Source of the DNA: Crossiella sp. SN42
GTDB taxonomy: Bacteria; Actinomycetota; Actinomycetes; Mycobacteriales; Pseudonocardiaceae
Length of the DNA: 64,000 nt
Assembly (NCBI RefSeq): GCF_023897065.1
Contig: NZ_JAMHIV010000010.1
Location: 1-64,000 of the forward strand
Direction of reading: 5' to 3'
Positions 8,081 through 17,211 of this stretch are shown here, piece by piece (the stretch's first letter is position 1; every line of letters starts with the position of its first letter). The position numbers and the translations under genes are program-made. The notes under the pieces were generated by a model, which did not search any database, was not told the origin of the DNA, and saw only the letters and a program-made list of their open reading frames with translations.

Positions 8081-9238
8081 ATGAGACTGCGCAGGACCAC
8101 GACCGCCGCCCTGACCGCCGCGATCCTGCTGGCCTGCACCGGCCCGGCCACCGCGCTCGCCGAACCGGTGCTGGCCCAGGCGAACCCGGTGCAGCGAAGC
8201 CTTGATCACCTGGTCCGCGAGGGCAAGTTCCCCGCCGCGCTGGCCGCGGTGAGCGTGCACGGCCGCCAGCGGTCCTACGCGGCAGGCGTCCGGGACCGGG
8301 TCACCGGCGCGCCGGCGGTCAAGGACAGCCGGGTGCGGATCGGCAGCAACACCAAGACCTTCGTCGCGGTGGCCGTGCTGCAGCTGGTCGCCGAGGGCAA
8401 GGTGGAGCTGGACCTGCCGATCGAGCGCTACCTGCCGAACCTGGTGCGCGGCAAGGGCATCGACGGCAACCAGATCACCGTCCGGCAGCTGCTCCAGCAC
8501 ACCAGCGGCCTGCCCAACTACACCAAGCACATCGGCGTGACGCGCTTCCCGGAGTTCCGCGACCGCTACCGCGAGCCGCGGGAGCTGCTGGACATCGCGC
8601 TGAGCCACCCCGCCGACTTCGAGCCCGGCAAGAGCTGGAGCTACAGCAACACCGGCTACCTGCTGGCCGGCCTGCTGATCCAGCGGGTGACCGGCCGCCC
8701 GGTCGCCGAAGTGGTCACCAGCAAGGTGATCGACCGCGCCGGGCTGCGCGAGACCTACTGGCCGAGGGTCGGCGAGATGACCATTCGCGGACCGCACCCC
8801 AAGGGCTACGGGCTGACCGATGTGACCAAGCCGGACTCGCCGGTGCTGGACGTGACCGTGCAGGACACCGCCTGGGCCGGGGCCGCCGGTGAGCTGGTCG
8901 GCACGCCCAGCGACCTCAACCGGTTCTACGCCGCCCTGCTCGGCGGCAGGCTGCTGCCGCCCGCGCAGCTGGCCGAGATGCGCAAGACCGTGCCTGCCAA
9001 GGACTTCGTCCCCGGGGTGAGCTACGGCCTCGGCATCATGCGCACCGAGCTGAGCTGCGGCCGGGTGGCCTGGAGCCACGGCGGCGACATCCCGGGATAC
9101 GAGACCCGCAACGGGTCCACTGAGGACGGTCGCGCGGTGTCCATCGCGGTGACCGCGCTGCCCGGCACCTTCGGCGACGCCGAGGCCTCGAGCAACCAGG
9201 TGCTGGCCGCGGTGGACACCGCGCTGTGCGCTAACTGA
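8081..9238 (+). CDS. Secreted serine hydrolase, class C beta-lactamase / DD-peptidase fold
   Basis: The 385-residue protein has a signal peptide (MRLRRTTTAALTAAILLAC) that may end in a lipobox-like LLAC or be cut after ALA. The SxxK motif (GSNTKTF), YxN motif (YSNTGY) and HGG motif (SHGGDIPGY) are in order with normal spacing, so the active site is complete. Related proteins are D-Ala-D-Ala carboxypeptidases, esterases or class C beta-lactamases; the long SDL-family style body favours a DD-peptidase or esterase. The ATG follows GGGAGGAA. It converges with the LysE-family gene, overlapping it by 8 bp. Confidence 0.9.
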   Translation: MRLRRTTTAALTAAILLACTGPATALAEPVLAQANPVQRSLDHLVREGKFPAALAAVSVHGRQRSYAAGVRDRVTGAPAVKDSRVRIGSNTKTFVAVAVLQLVAEGKVELDLPIERYLPNLVRGKGIDGNQITVRQLLQHTSGLPNYTKHIGVTRFPEFRDRYREPRELLDIALSHPADFEPGKSWSYSNTGYLLAGLLIQRVTGRPVAEVVTSKVIDRAGLRETYWPRVGEMTIRGPHPKGYGLTDVTKPDSPVLDVTVQDTAWAGAAGELVGTPSDLNRFYAALLGGRLLPPAQLAEMRKTVPAKDFVPGVSYGLGIMRTELSCGRVAWSHGGDIPGYETRNGSTEDGRAVSIAVTALPGTFGDAEASSNQVLAAVDTALCAN

Positions 9239-9851
9239 CCGCCAGTCCGGCGGCCAGGCCGGTGATCAGGGCCGCCGAGGCCAGCGCGGTGGCCAGCCTG
9301 CCGCGCGGCCCGGTGAGCAGCCGGCCCAGCAGGCTGCCGCCGGTGGCCAGCACCAGCTGCCAGCTCGCCGAGGCGAGGAAGGCGGCCAGCACGAACACCG
9401 CCGCGGCCTGCGCGGTGGTGTTCGCCTGCGTCCGGCCCAGCACCAGCGCGGAGAAGTAGACCACGGTGGTGGGGTTGAGCACGGTGATACCCAGCAACAG
9501 CAGGAAAGCCCGTGCCGGACTGGGTGGCGAGTCCTCGGCGGCGGGGTCCAGACCGGCCCGGTAGCGGCGCACCGCGGTCCAGGCGGTGCGCAGCGCGAGC
9601 AGGACCAGGACGGCCACCGAGGCCCAGCGCAGGGGCTGCGCGATCGGCCGCAGCAGCTCGGTGAGGGCGGCGCCGCCGAGCACCGCGAGCAGGGCGTAGA
9701 GGCCGTCCGCCGCGGCGACCCCGAGCGCGGCGGCGGCGCCGGTGCGCGGGGTGGTGCGGGCGGCGAGGGCGACGAGGTAGGTCGCGACCGCGCCGACCGG
9801 CATGGCGATGCCGTAGCCGGCGAGCAGTCCGGCGACCAGCGCCTCGGTCAT
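9231..9851 (-). CDS. LysE/RhtB-family amino-acid exporter
   Basis: This 206-residue membrane protein starts MTEALVAGLLAGYGIAMPVG, the LysE-family opening (the first helix normally carries a G-x-x-x-GP/MPVG motif), and has about six hydrophobic segments. NPTTVVYFSALV around residues 120-131 is the conserved Asn-Pro stretch before the fourth helix. It probably exports an amino acid or small amphiphile. The start at 9851 is chosen from the family N-terminus; the frame is open further upstream but encodes low-complexity sequence. It stands alone and overlaps the hydrolase gene tail to tail. Confidence 0.85.
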   Translation of the reverse strand: MTEALVAGLLAGYGIAMPVGAVATYLVALAARTTPRTGAAAALGVAAADGLYALLAVLGGAALTELLRPIAQPLRWASVAVLVLLALRTAWTAVRRYRAGLDPAAEDSPPSPARAFLLLLGITVLNPTTVVYFSALVLGRTQANTTAQAAAVFVLAAFLASASWQLVLATGGSLLGRLLTGPRGRLATALASAALITGLAAGLAVS

Positions 9852-10037
9852 GACCGGACGGGGATCGGCCTCCGGTCGGGGCTGGGCTGCTGCTGCCGCG
9901 CGACCGGTCGGCCGGCGGGGCGGGTCAGCGGCATCGAGGTCGCGGTCATGGCAGGAGGGTGCGCCGCGGCGGGTGGCGGCGGCAACCGGTTTTCCACTCG
10001 CGCCCAACGCGATCGCCGAGCCCGGGCAGCCGGCGGC

Positions 10038-11336
10038 TCAGTCCTTGGCTTGAGAAGTGGGGCGCAGCAACAGGTTCAGCAGGAAGGCGACCACGGTGCC
10101 GGTGGCCACGCTGCTGGTCAGGAACAGCTGCGCCGAGGGCGGGAACTGGGTGTAGAAGGCGGGCTGCACGGTCGGCAGCAGGCCGATGCCCAGCGAGACC
10201 GCCACGATCACCAGGTTGCGGTTGTCCTGGAGGTCCACAGTGGACAGGATGCGGATGCCGACCATGGCCACGGTGGCCACCATGACCAGCGCCGCGCCGC
10301 CCAGCACCGGCTGTGGCACCACGGCCACGATCCGGCCCATGAACGGGAAGAAGCTGAGCACCAGCGCGATCGCGCCTGCCACCGCGGTGACGTAGCGGCT
10401 GCGCACCTTGGTCACGCTGACCATGCCGATGTTCTGCGCGTAGGTCACGTACATGAAGGACTGGAACACGCTGGCCAGCATGGTGATCAGCCCGTCGGCG
10501 CGCAGGCTGGCCGCCACGTCGGACGGGCCGACCGGCTTGTCCACCGCGGCGCCGATCGCCTGCACCTGTCCCGCGCACTCCACCATGATCACGATCTGGA
10601 TGATGATCAGCGACAGGGTGGCGGCCAGGTCGAAGCTGGGCAGGCCGAAGTGGAACGGCTCCGGGAAACCGAGCACCGGTCCCTGGACCACCGCGCCCAG
10701 GTTCACCTGCCCCAGCGCGATCGCCACCGCGGTCCCGGCGAGCAGGCCGACCAGGAACGCCAGCTGCCGCAACCGGGGCAGGAACCGGTGCACCGCGACG
10801 ATGACCAGCACCACCAGCAGCGCCAGCCCGATCGCGCCGGGACTGCCGAACCCGGGCGCGGCCGGACTGTGCCCGGCCACCATCCCGGCGGCCACCGGCA
10901 CCAGCTGGATGCCGATCAGGGTGATCGCGGTGCCCATCACCACCGGCGGGAAGAACCGCAGCAGCCGGGCGAACAACGGCGCCGCCAGCGCCATGAACAC
11001 TCCGGAGACCAGCAGCGACCCGTACATGGTGCGGATGTCGTGGCCCTGGGCGATCACCAGCATCGGCGCCACACTGGTGAACGCGGCGCCCAGCACCATG
11101 GGCATCCGCACGCCGACCTGCCACACCCCCAGCGACTGCAACAGCGTGCCCAGCCCGCACAACAGCAGGTCAGTGGCCACCAGGTAGACCAGATCCGCCG
11201 TGGACAGCCCCAGCCCGGCCGCCAGCACCACCGGCGCCGCCACCGCCCCCGCGTACAACACCAGCACGTGCTGCAACCCCAGCACCGCCAGCCGGCCGGC
11301 GCCGATCCGCTCATCCACCGGATGGGTGTTTGTCAT
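10038..11336 (-). CDS. NCS2-family xanthine/uracil permease
   Basis: A 432-residue transporter of the nucleobase:cation symporter-2 family with about 14 hydrophobic segments. Diagnostic features are the QHVLVLYAGAVAAP start, the VECAGQVQAIG segment and the YAQNIGMVSVTKVRSRYV block that resembles the NCS2 xanthine/urate signature. It imports a purine or related base using an ion gradient in the cell membrane; exact substrate not determinable. ATG at 11336 with GGTAGGGC before it. It is divergent from the P450 gene across 197 bp and has no purine-catabolism genes beside it. Confidence 0.9.
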   Translation of the reverse strand: MTNTHPVDERIGAGRLAVLGLQHVLVLYAGAVAAPVVLAAGLGLSTADLVYLVATDLLLCGLGTLLQSLGVWQVGVRMPMVLGAAFTSVAPMLVIAQGHDIRTMYGSLLVSGVFMALAAPLFARLLRFFPPVVMGTAITLIGIQLVPVAAGMVAGHSPAAPGFGSPGAIGLALLVVLVIVAVHRFLPRLRQLAFLVGLLAGTAVAIALGQVNLGAVVQGPVLGFPEPFHFGLPSFDLAATLSLIIIQIVIMVECAGQVQAIGAAVDKPVGPSDVAASLRADGLITMLASVFQSFMYVTYAQNIGMVSVTKVRSRYVTAVAGAIALVLSFFPFMGRIVAVVPQPVLGGAALVMVATVAMVGIRILSTVDLQDNRNLVIVAVSLGIGLLPTVQPAFYTQFPPSAQLFLTSSVATGTVVAFLLNLLLRPTSQAKD

Positions 11337-11533
11337 GCCCTACCCATATCGCCAACGCCCGCCCCGCCCACACCCGGGGCCCCTTAAGCCGCCCGGCGCG
11401 GGTGCGGCCGCGGTTCACCCAGGAGCTGACATTCCTGTCACCCACGGGCGTGGCGCGCGGTTCAGTCCGATGTGGACGGTCGCGAGGCCACCCTAGGGTG
11501 ACTCCCCGTAGTCATCATCGGGGAGGGGCGTTC

Positions 11534-12835
11534 ATGGAGCAGTTGGGCACCGGCACGTTGTTGCGGCTGGCGGCGCAGATTCCGGCCGAGCGGGCGGTGG
11601 TCCGGCTCTTCGACGGGCTGGGGGACCTGGTGATGCGGCTGGAGCAGCCCCGGTGGCAGCTCGACCCGTATCCGCTCTACGAACGCATCCGCGCGCGCGG
11701 ACCGCTCTACCGGGGACCGAGCGGGATGTGGGCGGTCACCTCCTTCGACCTCTGTAATCAGGTGTTGCGGGACCGGCGGTTCGGGATGCGGTCCGCCGAC
11801 GGCCACTCCACCCTGCGGGGCGCGCAACGGCTGGTCAGCGGGGACTTCGCGTGGAGCTTCGTGGGCATGGACCCGCCCGACCACACCCGGTTGCGCAGGC
11901 TGGCCGCCCCGGCGTTCACCCCGCGGCGGGTGCGCGGCTACACCGGGCGGATCGAGCGGGTGGTCGGCGAGCTGCTGGACCGGATGGCCGGGCGGGAGCG
12001 CTTCGACCTGGTCAACGAGGTGGCCCAGCCGCTGTCCATCGCGGTGATCAGCGACCTGATGGGGGTGCCGGAGCCCGAACGGGCCGACTTCGCCGCCTAC
12101 AGCGACATGATCAACCAGGGCGTGACCGGCGCGCCCAGCATCCGGCAGGCCAAGGACCTGCGGGTGGCCACCAACCACCTGCTCGACCTGTTCGGCCGGT
12201 TGCTGCGCGAACGCGGGCGCGAACCCCAGGACGACATCCTCAGTGCGATGGCGGTCGCGGCGGAGGGCTCGCAGCTGACCGCGCGGGACCTGCACGAGGT
12301 GGCGGTGCTGCTGCTGGCCGCCGGGTTCGACACCACCGCGAACCTGGTCGGCAACGGGGTGCACGCGATGCTGGCCAACCCCGGGCAGTGGACCCAGCTG
12401 CGCGAGCGGCCGGAACTGGCCGGGGCGGCGGTGGAGGAGACCCTGCGGTTCGAGCCGTCGGTGCAGTTCACCGTGCGGGTGGCGCACGCTGACCTCGAAC
12501 TGTGCGGACAGCGCATCCAGGCGGGACAGGGCGTCATGCTGCTGCTGGCCGCGGGCAACCGCGACCCGGCGGTGTTCGCCGAACCGGGCCGGTTCGACCT
12601 CACCCGCACCGGCGGACCGGAGCACCTGGCCTTCGGCAGCGGCATCCACTACTGCATCGGCGCGGGCCTGGCCAGGCTGGAAGGCGAGATCCTGTTCCGC
12701 GAGCTGGCCAGGCGGATGCCGCTGCTGCGCCCGGCAGGGCAGGCGCGCTGGCGACCGATCCGCGAACTGCGCGGCCTGACCGCCTTCCCGGTGACCGCGA
12801 CCGTCCCCGGCCAGCGCGGCGGCCCGCCCCGGTAA
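11534..12835 (+). CDS. Cytochrome P450 monooxygenase
   Basis: The 433-residue soluble bacterial P450 has every core motif in order: the I-helix oxygen-binding AGFDTTAN, the ETLRFEPS K-helix ExxR, and the haem loop FGSGIHYCIG with Cys374 as haem ligand. The N-terminus lacks a membrane anchor. The ATG follows GGGAGGGG (11521-11528). No ferredoxin or reductase gene is adjacent, so redox partners must come from elsewhere. It is close to the CYP107-type group in general appearance, but substrate is unknown. No biosynthetic cluster surrounds it. Confidence 0.93.
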   Translation: MEQLGTGTLLRLAAQIPAERAVVRLFDGLGDLVMRLEQPRWQLDPYPLYERIRARGPLYRGPSGMWAVTSFDLCNQVLRDRRFGMRSADGHSTLRGAQRLVSGDFAWSFVGMDPPDHTRLRRLAAPAFTPRRVRGYTGRIERVVGELLDRMAGRERFDLVNEVAQPLSIAVISDLMGVPEPERADFAAYSDMINQGVTGAPSIRQAKDLRVATNHLLDLFGRLLRERGREPQDDILSAMAVAAEGSQLTARDLHEVAVLLLAAGFDTTANLVGNGVHAMLANPGQWTQLRERPELAGAAVEETLRFEPSVQFTVRVAHADLELCGQRIQAGQGVMLLLAAGNRDPAVFAEPGRFDLTRTGGPEHLAFGSGIHYCIGAGLARLEGEILFRELARRMPLLRPAGQARWRPIRELRGLTAFPVTATVPGQRGGPPR

Positions 12836-12875
12836 GCACCCCGGCCACGGCGCGGCTGGGCGTTGGCCGGGTCGA

Positions 12876-12953
12876 GTCCGGCTTGCTTGCCGCGGGCCTC
12901 GTGCGCTGGTCGAGCAAGTCCGGCTCGCTTGCCGCGGGCCTCGCGCGCTAGTC
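12876..12953. repeat. Two-copy direct repeat, 36-bp unit with 42-bp period
   Basis: Units at 12876-12911 and 12918-12953 match at 33 of 36 positions (each beginning GTCCGGCT and containing CTTGCCGCGGGCCTCG). They fill the 112-bp space between the convergent P450 and Spo0M-like genes, the largest convergent gap in the window. The second unit runs 6 bp into the Spo0M-like stop region. There is no obvious poly-T tract. Function unknown; possible sources are slipped-strand duplication or a repeat family. Confidence 0.8.
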
Positions 12954-13751
12954 CAGCAAACCCGGCCCGCTACCCGGGGCCGGCGGCAGCCCGTCCGTGA
13001 GCGCGTCCCGGTCCCTGGCCGCGGCCTGCTCCAGCCACCGGCCGAGCAGCGCCGGCCAGTCCGCGGTCAGCGCCTCCTGCCTGCTCATCGTGTGCCGCCG
13101 CGCCAGCTCCGGCTCCCGGTCCGCGATCAGCGACACCACCAGGTCCCTGGACCCGGCGACGAAGGTCAGCTCGATCTCGCGCAGCCGTCCGTGGTACTTC
13201 TCCGGCGGCAGGAAGAACATCCGCTGGATGAAGTCCAGCTCCTGCACCGCCCCCGGCAACCGGCCGGCCACCACCTGGGTGTCGCGGAAGCTCAGGCCCA
13301 GCTCGCCCACCGCGTCCAGCACCCGGTCCTGCGCGTCCAGCGGCTGCACCAGCAGCGGCACCGGATCGGCCTGCGCGGGGGCGCCGGTGGTGTGCGCCTC
13401 GGCGCGCAGCTCGACCAGCACGCCCGGCAGCACCGCGGGGCCGACCGCGGTGACCGGGGTCTCCGCGGGCAGGGACAGCACGAACGGCACGGTCAGCTGC
13501 CCGAAGGCGGGCAGGTGGACCGCCTGGCCCAGCGCCATCCGGTGGAACTCGCCGGTGACCACCTGGCCCGGCGTCGCCACCTGGGTGGTGAGCACCAGCG
13601 CGACCTGGGTGAGCTGGACGTCGGCGCGGCCGCCGCGCAGGTGCACCGCGCCGCCGAGCACCTGGCCGGGCTCGACGTGCTGGGTCTGCGGCACGGTGGT
13701 CACGGTCGGGCCACCACCTCGGCCGAAGGCGCCGAGCATCTTGTTGAACAC
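12948..13751 (-). CDS. Spo0M-like sporulation-control family protein
   Basis: The 267-residue protein matches the Spo0M (arrestin-like) family: a GPTVTTVP start, beta-strand-rich halves with LGGAVHLRGG and AVHLPAFGQLTVPFVLSLP, and a C-terminal helix region. Bacillus Spo0M affects sporulation timing; actinobacterial members are widespread and mostly unstudied. The GTG at 13751 gives a normal-length protein but has no ribosome site, so a leaderless message is possible. No partner gene is adjacent. Confidence 0.85.
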   Translation of the reverse strand: MFNKMLGAFGRGGGPTVTTVPQTQHVEPGQVLGGAVHLRGGRADVQLTQVALVLTTQVATPGQVVTGEFHRMALGQAVHLPAFGQLTVPFVLSLPAETPVTAVGPAVLPGVLVELRAEAHTTGAPAQADPVPLLVQPLDAQDRVLDAVGELGLSFRDTQVVAGRLPGAVQELDFIQRMFFLPPEKYHGRLREIELTFVAGSRDLVVSLIADREPELARRHTMSRQEALTADWPALLGRWLEQAAARDRDALTDGLPPAPGSGPGLLD

Positions 13752-13780
13752 GGCGGAAAACTAACAGCCGCCCGCGACAG

Positions 13781-14917
13781 TCAGCCCCAGATCGCGGAAA
13801 CCCACTCCGGGTGGTCGATGAACGGGTTGCGGTTGCGCTGGTAGGTCTCGTAGATCACCTGGTTGCGCCGCCGCTCGAAGGCATCCGGCGGGTCCTGGGC
13901 GTGCCAGTTCCGCAGCACCGACAGCCGCCCCTGGTACGGCTTGCTGCCGTTGTTCACGCTGTCGTTGAGCTCCAGGTCGGCGAAGCCGTCACCGCCCTGG
14001 TAGCGGACCGCCATGTAGAACAGCATCCGCGCCACATCGCCCTTGACCGCGTCCCTGGGCTCCCAGGAGTCGGCGTCGGTGAGGTTGCCGGGCGCCTCGG
14101 CGGCGGGGGAGCCGCCCTGGTCGAAGTCCTTGTTGCCGCGGTCGGCGTTGACCGAGACGTCCTCGGGACGCAGGTGGTGCAGGTCGGTGCCGGGACCGGT
14201 GGCGGTGCCGAAGTCCCCGTGCGACTTGGCCCAGACGTGCTCGCGGTTCCAGTTGTCCGCCCCGCCGCCGTTGCCGCTCTTGCTCTGCGAGCGCCCGGAG
14301 TACAGCAGCACCACGTTGGCGGTGTTGGCCGGGTCCTCGTCGGTGGCCTTGAGCGCGTCCCACACCTGGTCGTAGCCGAGCTTCTGCTGGGTCTTGATGA
14401 TCGTGTGCAGGGCGGTCTTGAGCGCGGGGCCGGTGTGGCCGGCCGCGGTCTTGTAGTAGTCGTCGGCACCGCCGCCACCGCTGGTGCTGGTCGGCTGCGC
14501 CCCCGCGAAGGCGAAGCCGGTCGGCGAGGTGAGTCCGGGGTGGGCGAAGTAGGCGCCCAGCGGACCGGTCACCTCGATCTGCCTGCCCAGCAGGCCGGGG
14601 TTGCTCTTCAGGCCCCACGCCGCGCGGAAAGCCGTGGGGACCTGCACGTAGAGCATCTGGCCGGTGCCGGTCTGGCCCGCGGTGTCGGCCAGGGCCAGGG
14701 CGTAGTCGCTGGGGAAGTCCGCCCGCACCACGGTGCTGCTCGCGGTGGGCTGGCCGGCCACGTAGCCGCGCACGGTGGCGACCGTGCCCTGCTGGGTGCC
14801 GATGGCCTGGGCCACGCTGATCGGGACCGCGCCGGTGGCGGCGGGCGGGTGCGCGATGAGTCCGGCGGCCACCGCGACGGTGGCGGCCAGCAGGGCAAGC
14901 GGATGCCAGGGTCGCAC
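13781..14917 (-). CDS. Secreted endonuclease I-family nuclease with N-terminal OB-fold-like domain
   Basis: This 378-residue protein begins with a signal peptide (residues 1 to about 30) and an OB-fold-like domain like that of Bacillus YhcR ([20 protein letters not shown], then RGYVAG), then a Ser/Gly linker and an Endonuclease I (EndA, His-Me finger) domain. The latter has [11 protein letters not shown] near residue 226, the catalytic His segment, plus HHLRPED and [11 protein letters not shown]. It probably digests extracellular DNA or RNA non-specifically. The GTG start at 14917 has GGGGAGAGGA before it; the frame is open far upstream but only as a shadow. Divergent from the APC permease. 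Confidence 0.9.
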   Translation of the reverse strand: MRPWHPLALLAATVAVAAGLIAHPPAATGAVPISVAQAIGTQQGTVATVRGYVAGQPTASSTVVRADFPSDYALALADTAGQTGTGQMLYVQVPTAFRAAWGLKSNPGLLGRQIEVTGPLGAYFAHPGLTSPTGFAFAGAQPTSTSGGGGADDYYKTAAGHTGPALKTALHTIIKTQQKLGYDQVWDALKATDEDPANTANVVLLYSGRSQSKSGNGGGADNWNREHVWAKSHGDFGTATGPGTDLHHLRPEDVSVNADRGNKDFDQGGSPAAEAPGNLTDADSWEPRDAVKGDVARMLFYMAVRYQGGDGFADLELNDSVNNGSKPYQGRLSVLRNWHAQDPPDAFERRRNQVIYETYQRNRNPFIDHPEWVSAIWG

Positions 14918-15137
14918 GATCGTGTCCTCTCCCCAGGAGCGGCGCCGCAGGGTGACGCCGCTGCCGAGAATCACACGGCCAGAACACTTTCGGGTGAACT
15001 CCATGCGAAGGCTCAATCTCGACATTCGGATATTGCCGACAAATCCCCCAATCCTCGGCCCGGTGGTGCGGGCCTGCGGCTTTGCTGGCAAGGTCACGGC
15101 GCGCACACCGGCGCGTGGACGTGGAGGAGACGAGCGG

Positions 15138-17120
15138 ATGAGCGGCGCCGAACGGGTCACGGTCCCGGCCCGGATGGACAGCCCGGTGCGGCCCCAGCAC
15201 CCCCGCGGCAAGGTGACCCGCTGGCTGCTGGCCAACCGGGTCGCGCCGGTGGGCCCGGAGTCCGACGCGGCGCACGCCAAGCCGCAGGCCTGGTGGAAGG
15301 TCATGTGCCTGACCGGTGTGGACTACTTCTCCACGCTGTCCTACCTGCCCGGCATCGCGGTGCTCTCCGCGGGCTGGCTGTCCCCGCTGGCCACGCTGGT
15401 GATCGTCGCGCTCACCCTGCTCGGCATGCTGCCGATGTACCGGCGGGTGGCCAAGGAGAGCCCGCACGGCCAGGGCTCGGTGGCCATGCTGGAGGACCTG
15501 CTGCCGTTCTGGCGCGGCAAGATCTTCGTGCTGGTGCTGCTCGGTTTTGTGGTGACCTCCTGGATCGTCACCATCACGCTGTCCTCCGCCGATGCCACCG
15601 TGCACGTGCTGGAGAACCCCTACCTCACCGAGGCCCTGCACGGCCTGGCGGTGCCGATCACCATCGGGCTGCTGCTGATCCTCGGCTTCGTCTTCCTGCT
15701 CGGCTTCAGCGAGGCCGTCGGCGTGGCCATCCCGCTGGTCGGGGTGTTCCTGCTGCTCAACGCGATCGTCTGCGTGGCTGGCCTGTACGACGTGTTCACC
15801 CACCCCGAGGTGCTGGACCGCTGGTTCGACGCGCTGACCTCCGGCGCGGGCGGCTTCGGCGGGATCATCGGCCCGGCGCTGATCGCCTTCCCCTCGCTGG
15901 TGCTGGGGCTCTCCGGGTTCGAGACCGGGGTCAGCATGATGCCGCTGGTGGCCGCGGACGGCAAGGACGAGCGGGCGCGGCTGGCCGACCGGATCCGCAA
16001 CACCCGCAAGCTGCTCACCGCAGCCGCGCTGATCATGTCGGTGTACCTGGTGGCCACCAGCCTGATCACCACCGTGCTCATCCCGCACGAGGCGTTCAAG
16101 CCCGGCGGCCCGGCCAACGGCCGCGCCATGGCCTACCTGGCGCACCAGGAGCTGGGGGAGCTCTTCGGCACCGCCTACGACATCAGCAGCATCCTGATCC
16201 TGTGGTTCGCCGGCGCCTCGGCGATGGCCGGCCTGATCAACATCGTGCCGCGCTACCTGCCCGCCTACGGCATGGCGCCGGAGTGGGGCCGCGCGGTGCG
16301 GCCGGTGGTGCTGGTCTACACCGCGATCAGCATCGTGATCACCATCGCGTTCAACGCCGATGTCAACAAGCAGGCGGGCGCCTACGCCACCGGGATCCTG
16401 GCCATGATGGTCTCCGGCGCGGTCGCGGTGGCCATCTCGGCCTGGCGGCACCGGCAGAAGCGGGCCGCGGCCGGGTTCACCGTGCTCACCCTGGTGCTGC
16501 TCTACGCCCTGGCGGAGAACGTGATCGACAAGCCGGACGGCATCGCCATCTCCGGCCTGTTCATCGCCGGGATCATCGTGGTCTCGCTGGTCTCCCGGGT
16601 GTCGCGGACCACCGAGCTGCGGGTGGAGCACATCGAGTTCGACGAGCGGGCCAGGGAGTTCGTCGCCGACTCGATCGCCCACGACGGCCAGCTCAACATC
16701 ATCGCCAACCGGCGCCAGGGCGGCGACGACGCCGAGTACTCGGCCAAGGAGCTCGAACAGCGCGGCCTCAACCCGCTGCCCGGCGCCGCCGATGTGATCT
16801 TCCTGGAGATCGACGTGGTGGACCCCTCGGACTTCAGCGACGTGCTGCGGGTGCGCGGGGTGGACATCGACGGCCACCGGGTGCTGCGGGTGGACAGCCC
16901 GGCCGCGCCGAACGCGATCGCGGCGATCCTGCTCGCGCTGCGTGATGCCACCGGCGTGCTGCCGCACTGCCACTTCGAGTGGAGCGAGGGCAGTCCGCTG
17001 GGTCACCTGTTCCGCTACCTGATCCTGGGTCGCGGCGACACCCCGCCGGTGGTGCGCGAGATCCTGCGCACCGCTGAGCAGGACGCCGGGCGGCGGCCGG
17101 TCATCCACGTCGGCGGCTGA
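15138..17120 (+). CDS. APC-family amino-acid permease with soluble C-terminal domain
   Basis: A 660-residue transporter: a roughly 50-residue polar N-terminus, a core of about 12 membrane helices ([18 protein letters not shown], then [15 protein letters not shown], the region corresponding to helix 6), and a soluble tail of about 150 residues from [14 protein letters not shown]. The tail, with an IVVSLVSR membrane exit, resembles that of a distinct actinobacterial APC branch and may be regulatory. The substrate is likely an amino acid or other organic cation. ATG at 15138 follows GGAGGAGA. Confidence 0.88.
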   Translation: MSGAERVTVPARMDSPVRPQHPRGKVTRWLLANRVAPVGPESDAAHAKPQAWWKVMCLTGVDYFSTLSYLPGIAVLSAGWLSPLATLVIVALTLLGMLPMYRRVAKESPHGQGSVAMLEDLLPFWRGKIFVLVLLGFVVTSWIVTITLSSADATVHVLENPYLTEALHGLAVPITIGLLLILGFVFLLGFSEAVGVAIPLVGVFLLLNAIVCVAGLYDVFTHPEVLDRWFDALTSGAGGFGGIIGPALIAFPSLVLGLSGFETGVSMMPLVAADGKDERARLADRIRNTRKLLTAAALIMSVYLVATSLITTVLIPHEAFKPGGPANGRAMAYLAHQELGELFGTAYDISSILILWFAGASAMAGLINIVPRYLPAYGMAPEWGRAVRPVVLVYTAISIVITIAFNADVNKQAGAYATGILAMMVSGAVAVAISAWRHRQKRAAAGFTVLTLVLLYALAENVIDKPDGIAISGLFIAGIIVVSLVSRVSRTTELRVEHIEFDERAREFVADSIAHDGQLNIIANRRQGGDDAEYSAKELEQRGLNPLPGAADVIFLEIDVVDPSDFSDVLRVRGVDIDGHRVLRVDSPAAPNAIAAILLALRDATGVLPHCHFEWSEGSPLGHLFRYLILGRGDTPPVVREILRTAEQDAGRRPVIHVGG

Positions 17121-17211
17121 GCGCGACTCAGCCGGGGGACTGAGTCCGGCACGCGGCCGCCCGACGTCGGACCCTTGCCGGACAAGCCTTGCCACGCCGA
17201 GGATGTGGCCC

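Noticed and set aside
11534-12835. P450, acyltransferase, glycosyltransferase and monooxygenase as part of a biosynthetic gene cluster
   Set aside because: They are spread over 30 kb among unrelated genes with their own regulators, and no core biosynthetic enzyme (PKS, NRPS, terpene or RiPP) is present.
12876-12953. CRISPR-like repeat
   Set aside because: Only two units with a 6-bp interval and no spacer or cas gene; better described as a local tandem repeat.
13811-16945. Very long open frame (over 1000 codons) overlapping the nuclease and permease genes
   Set aside because: High-GC shadow frame: the translation is Arg/Gly/Ala-rich without domains, while the opposite or alternative frames encode clear nuclease and permease motifs.
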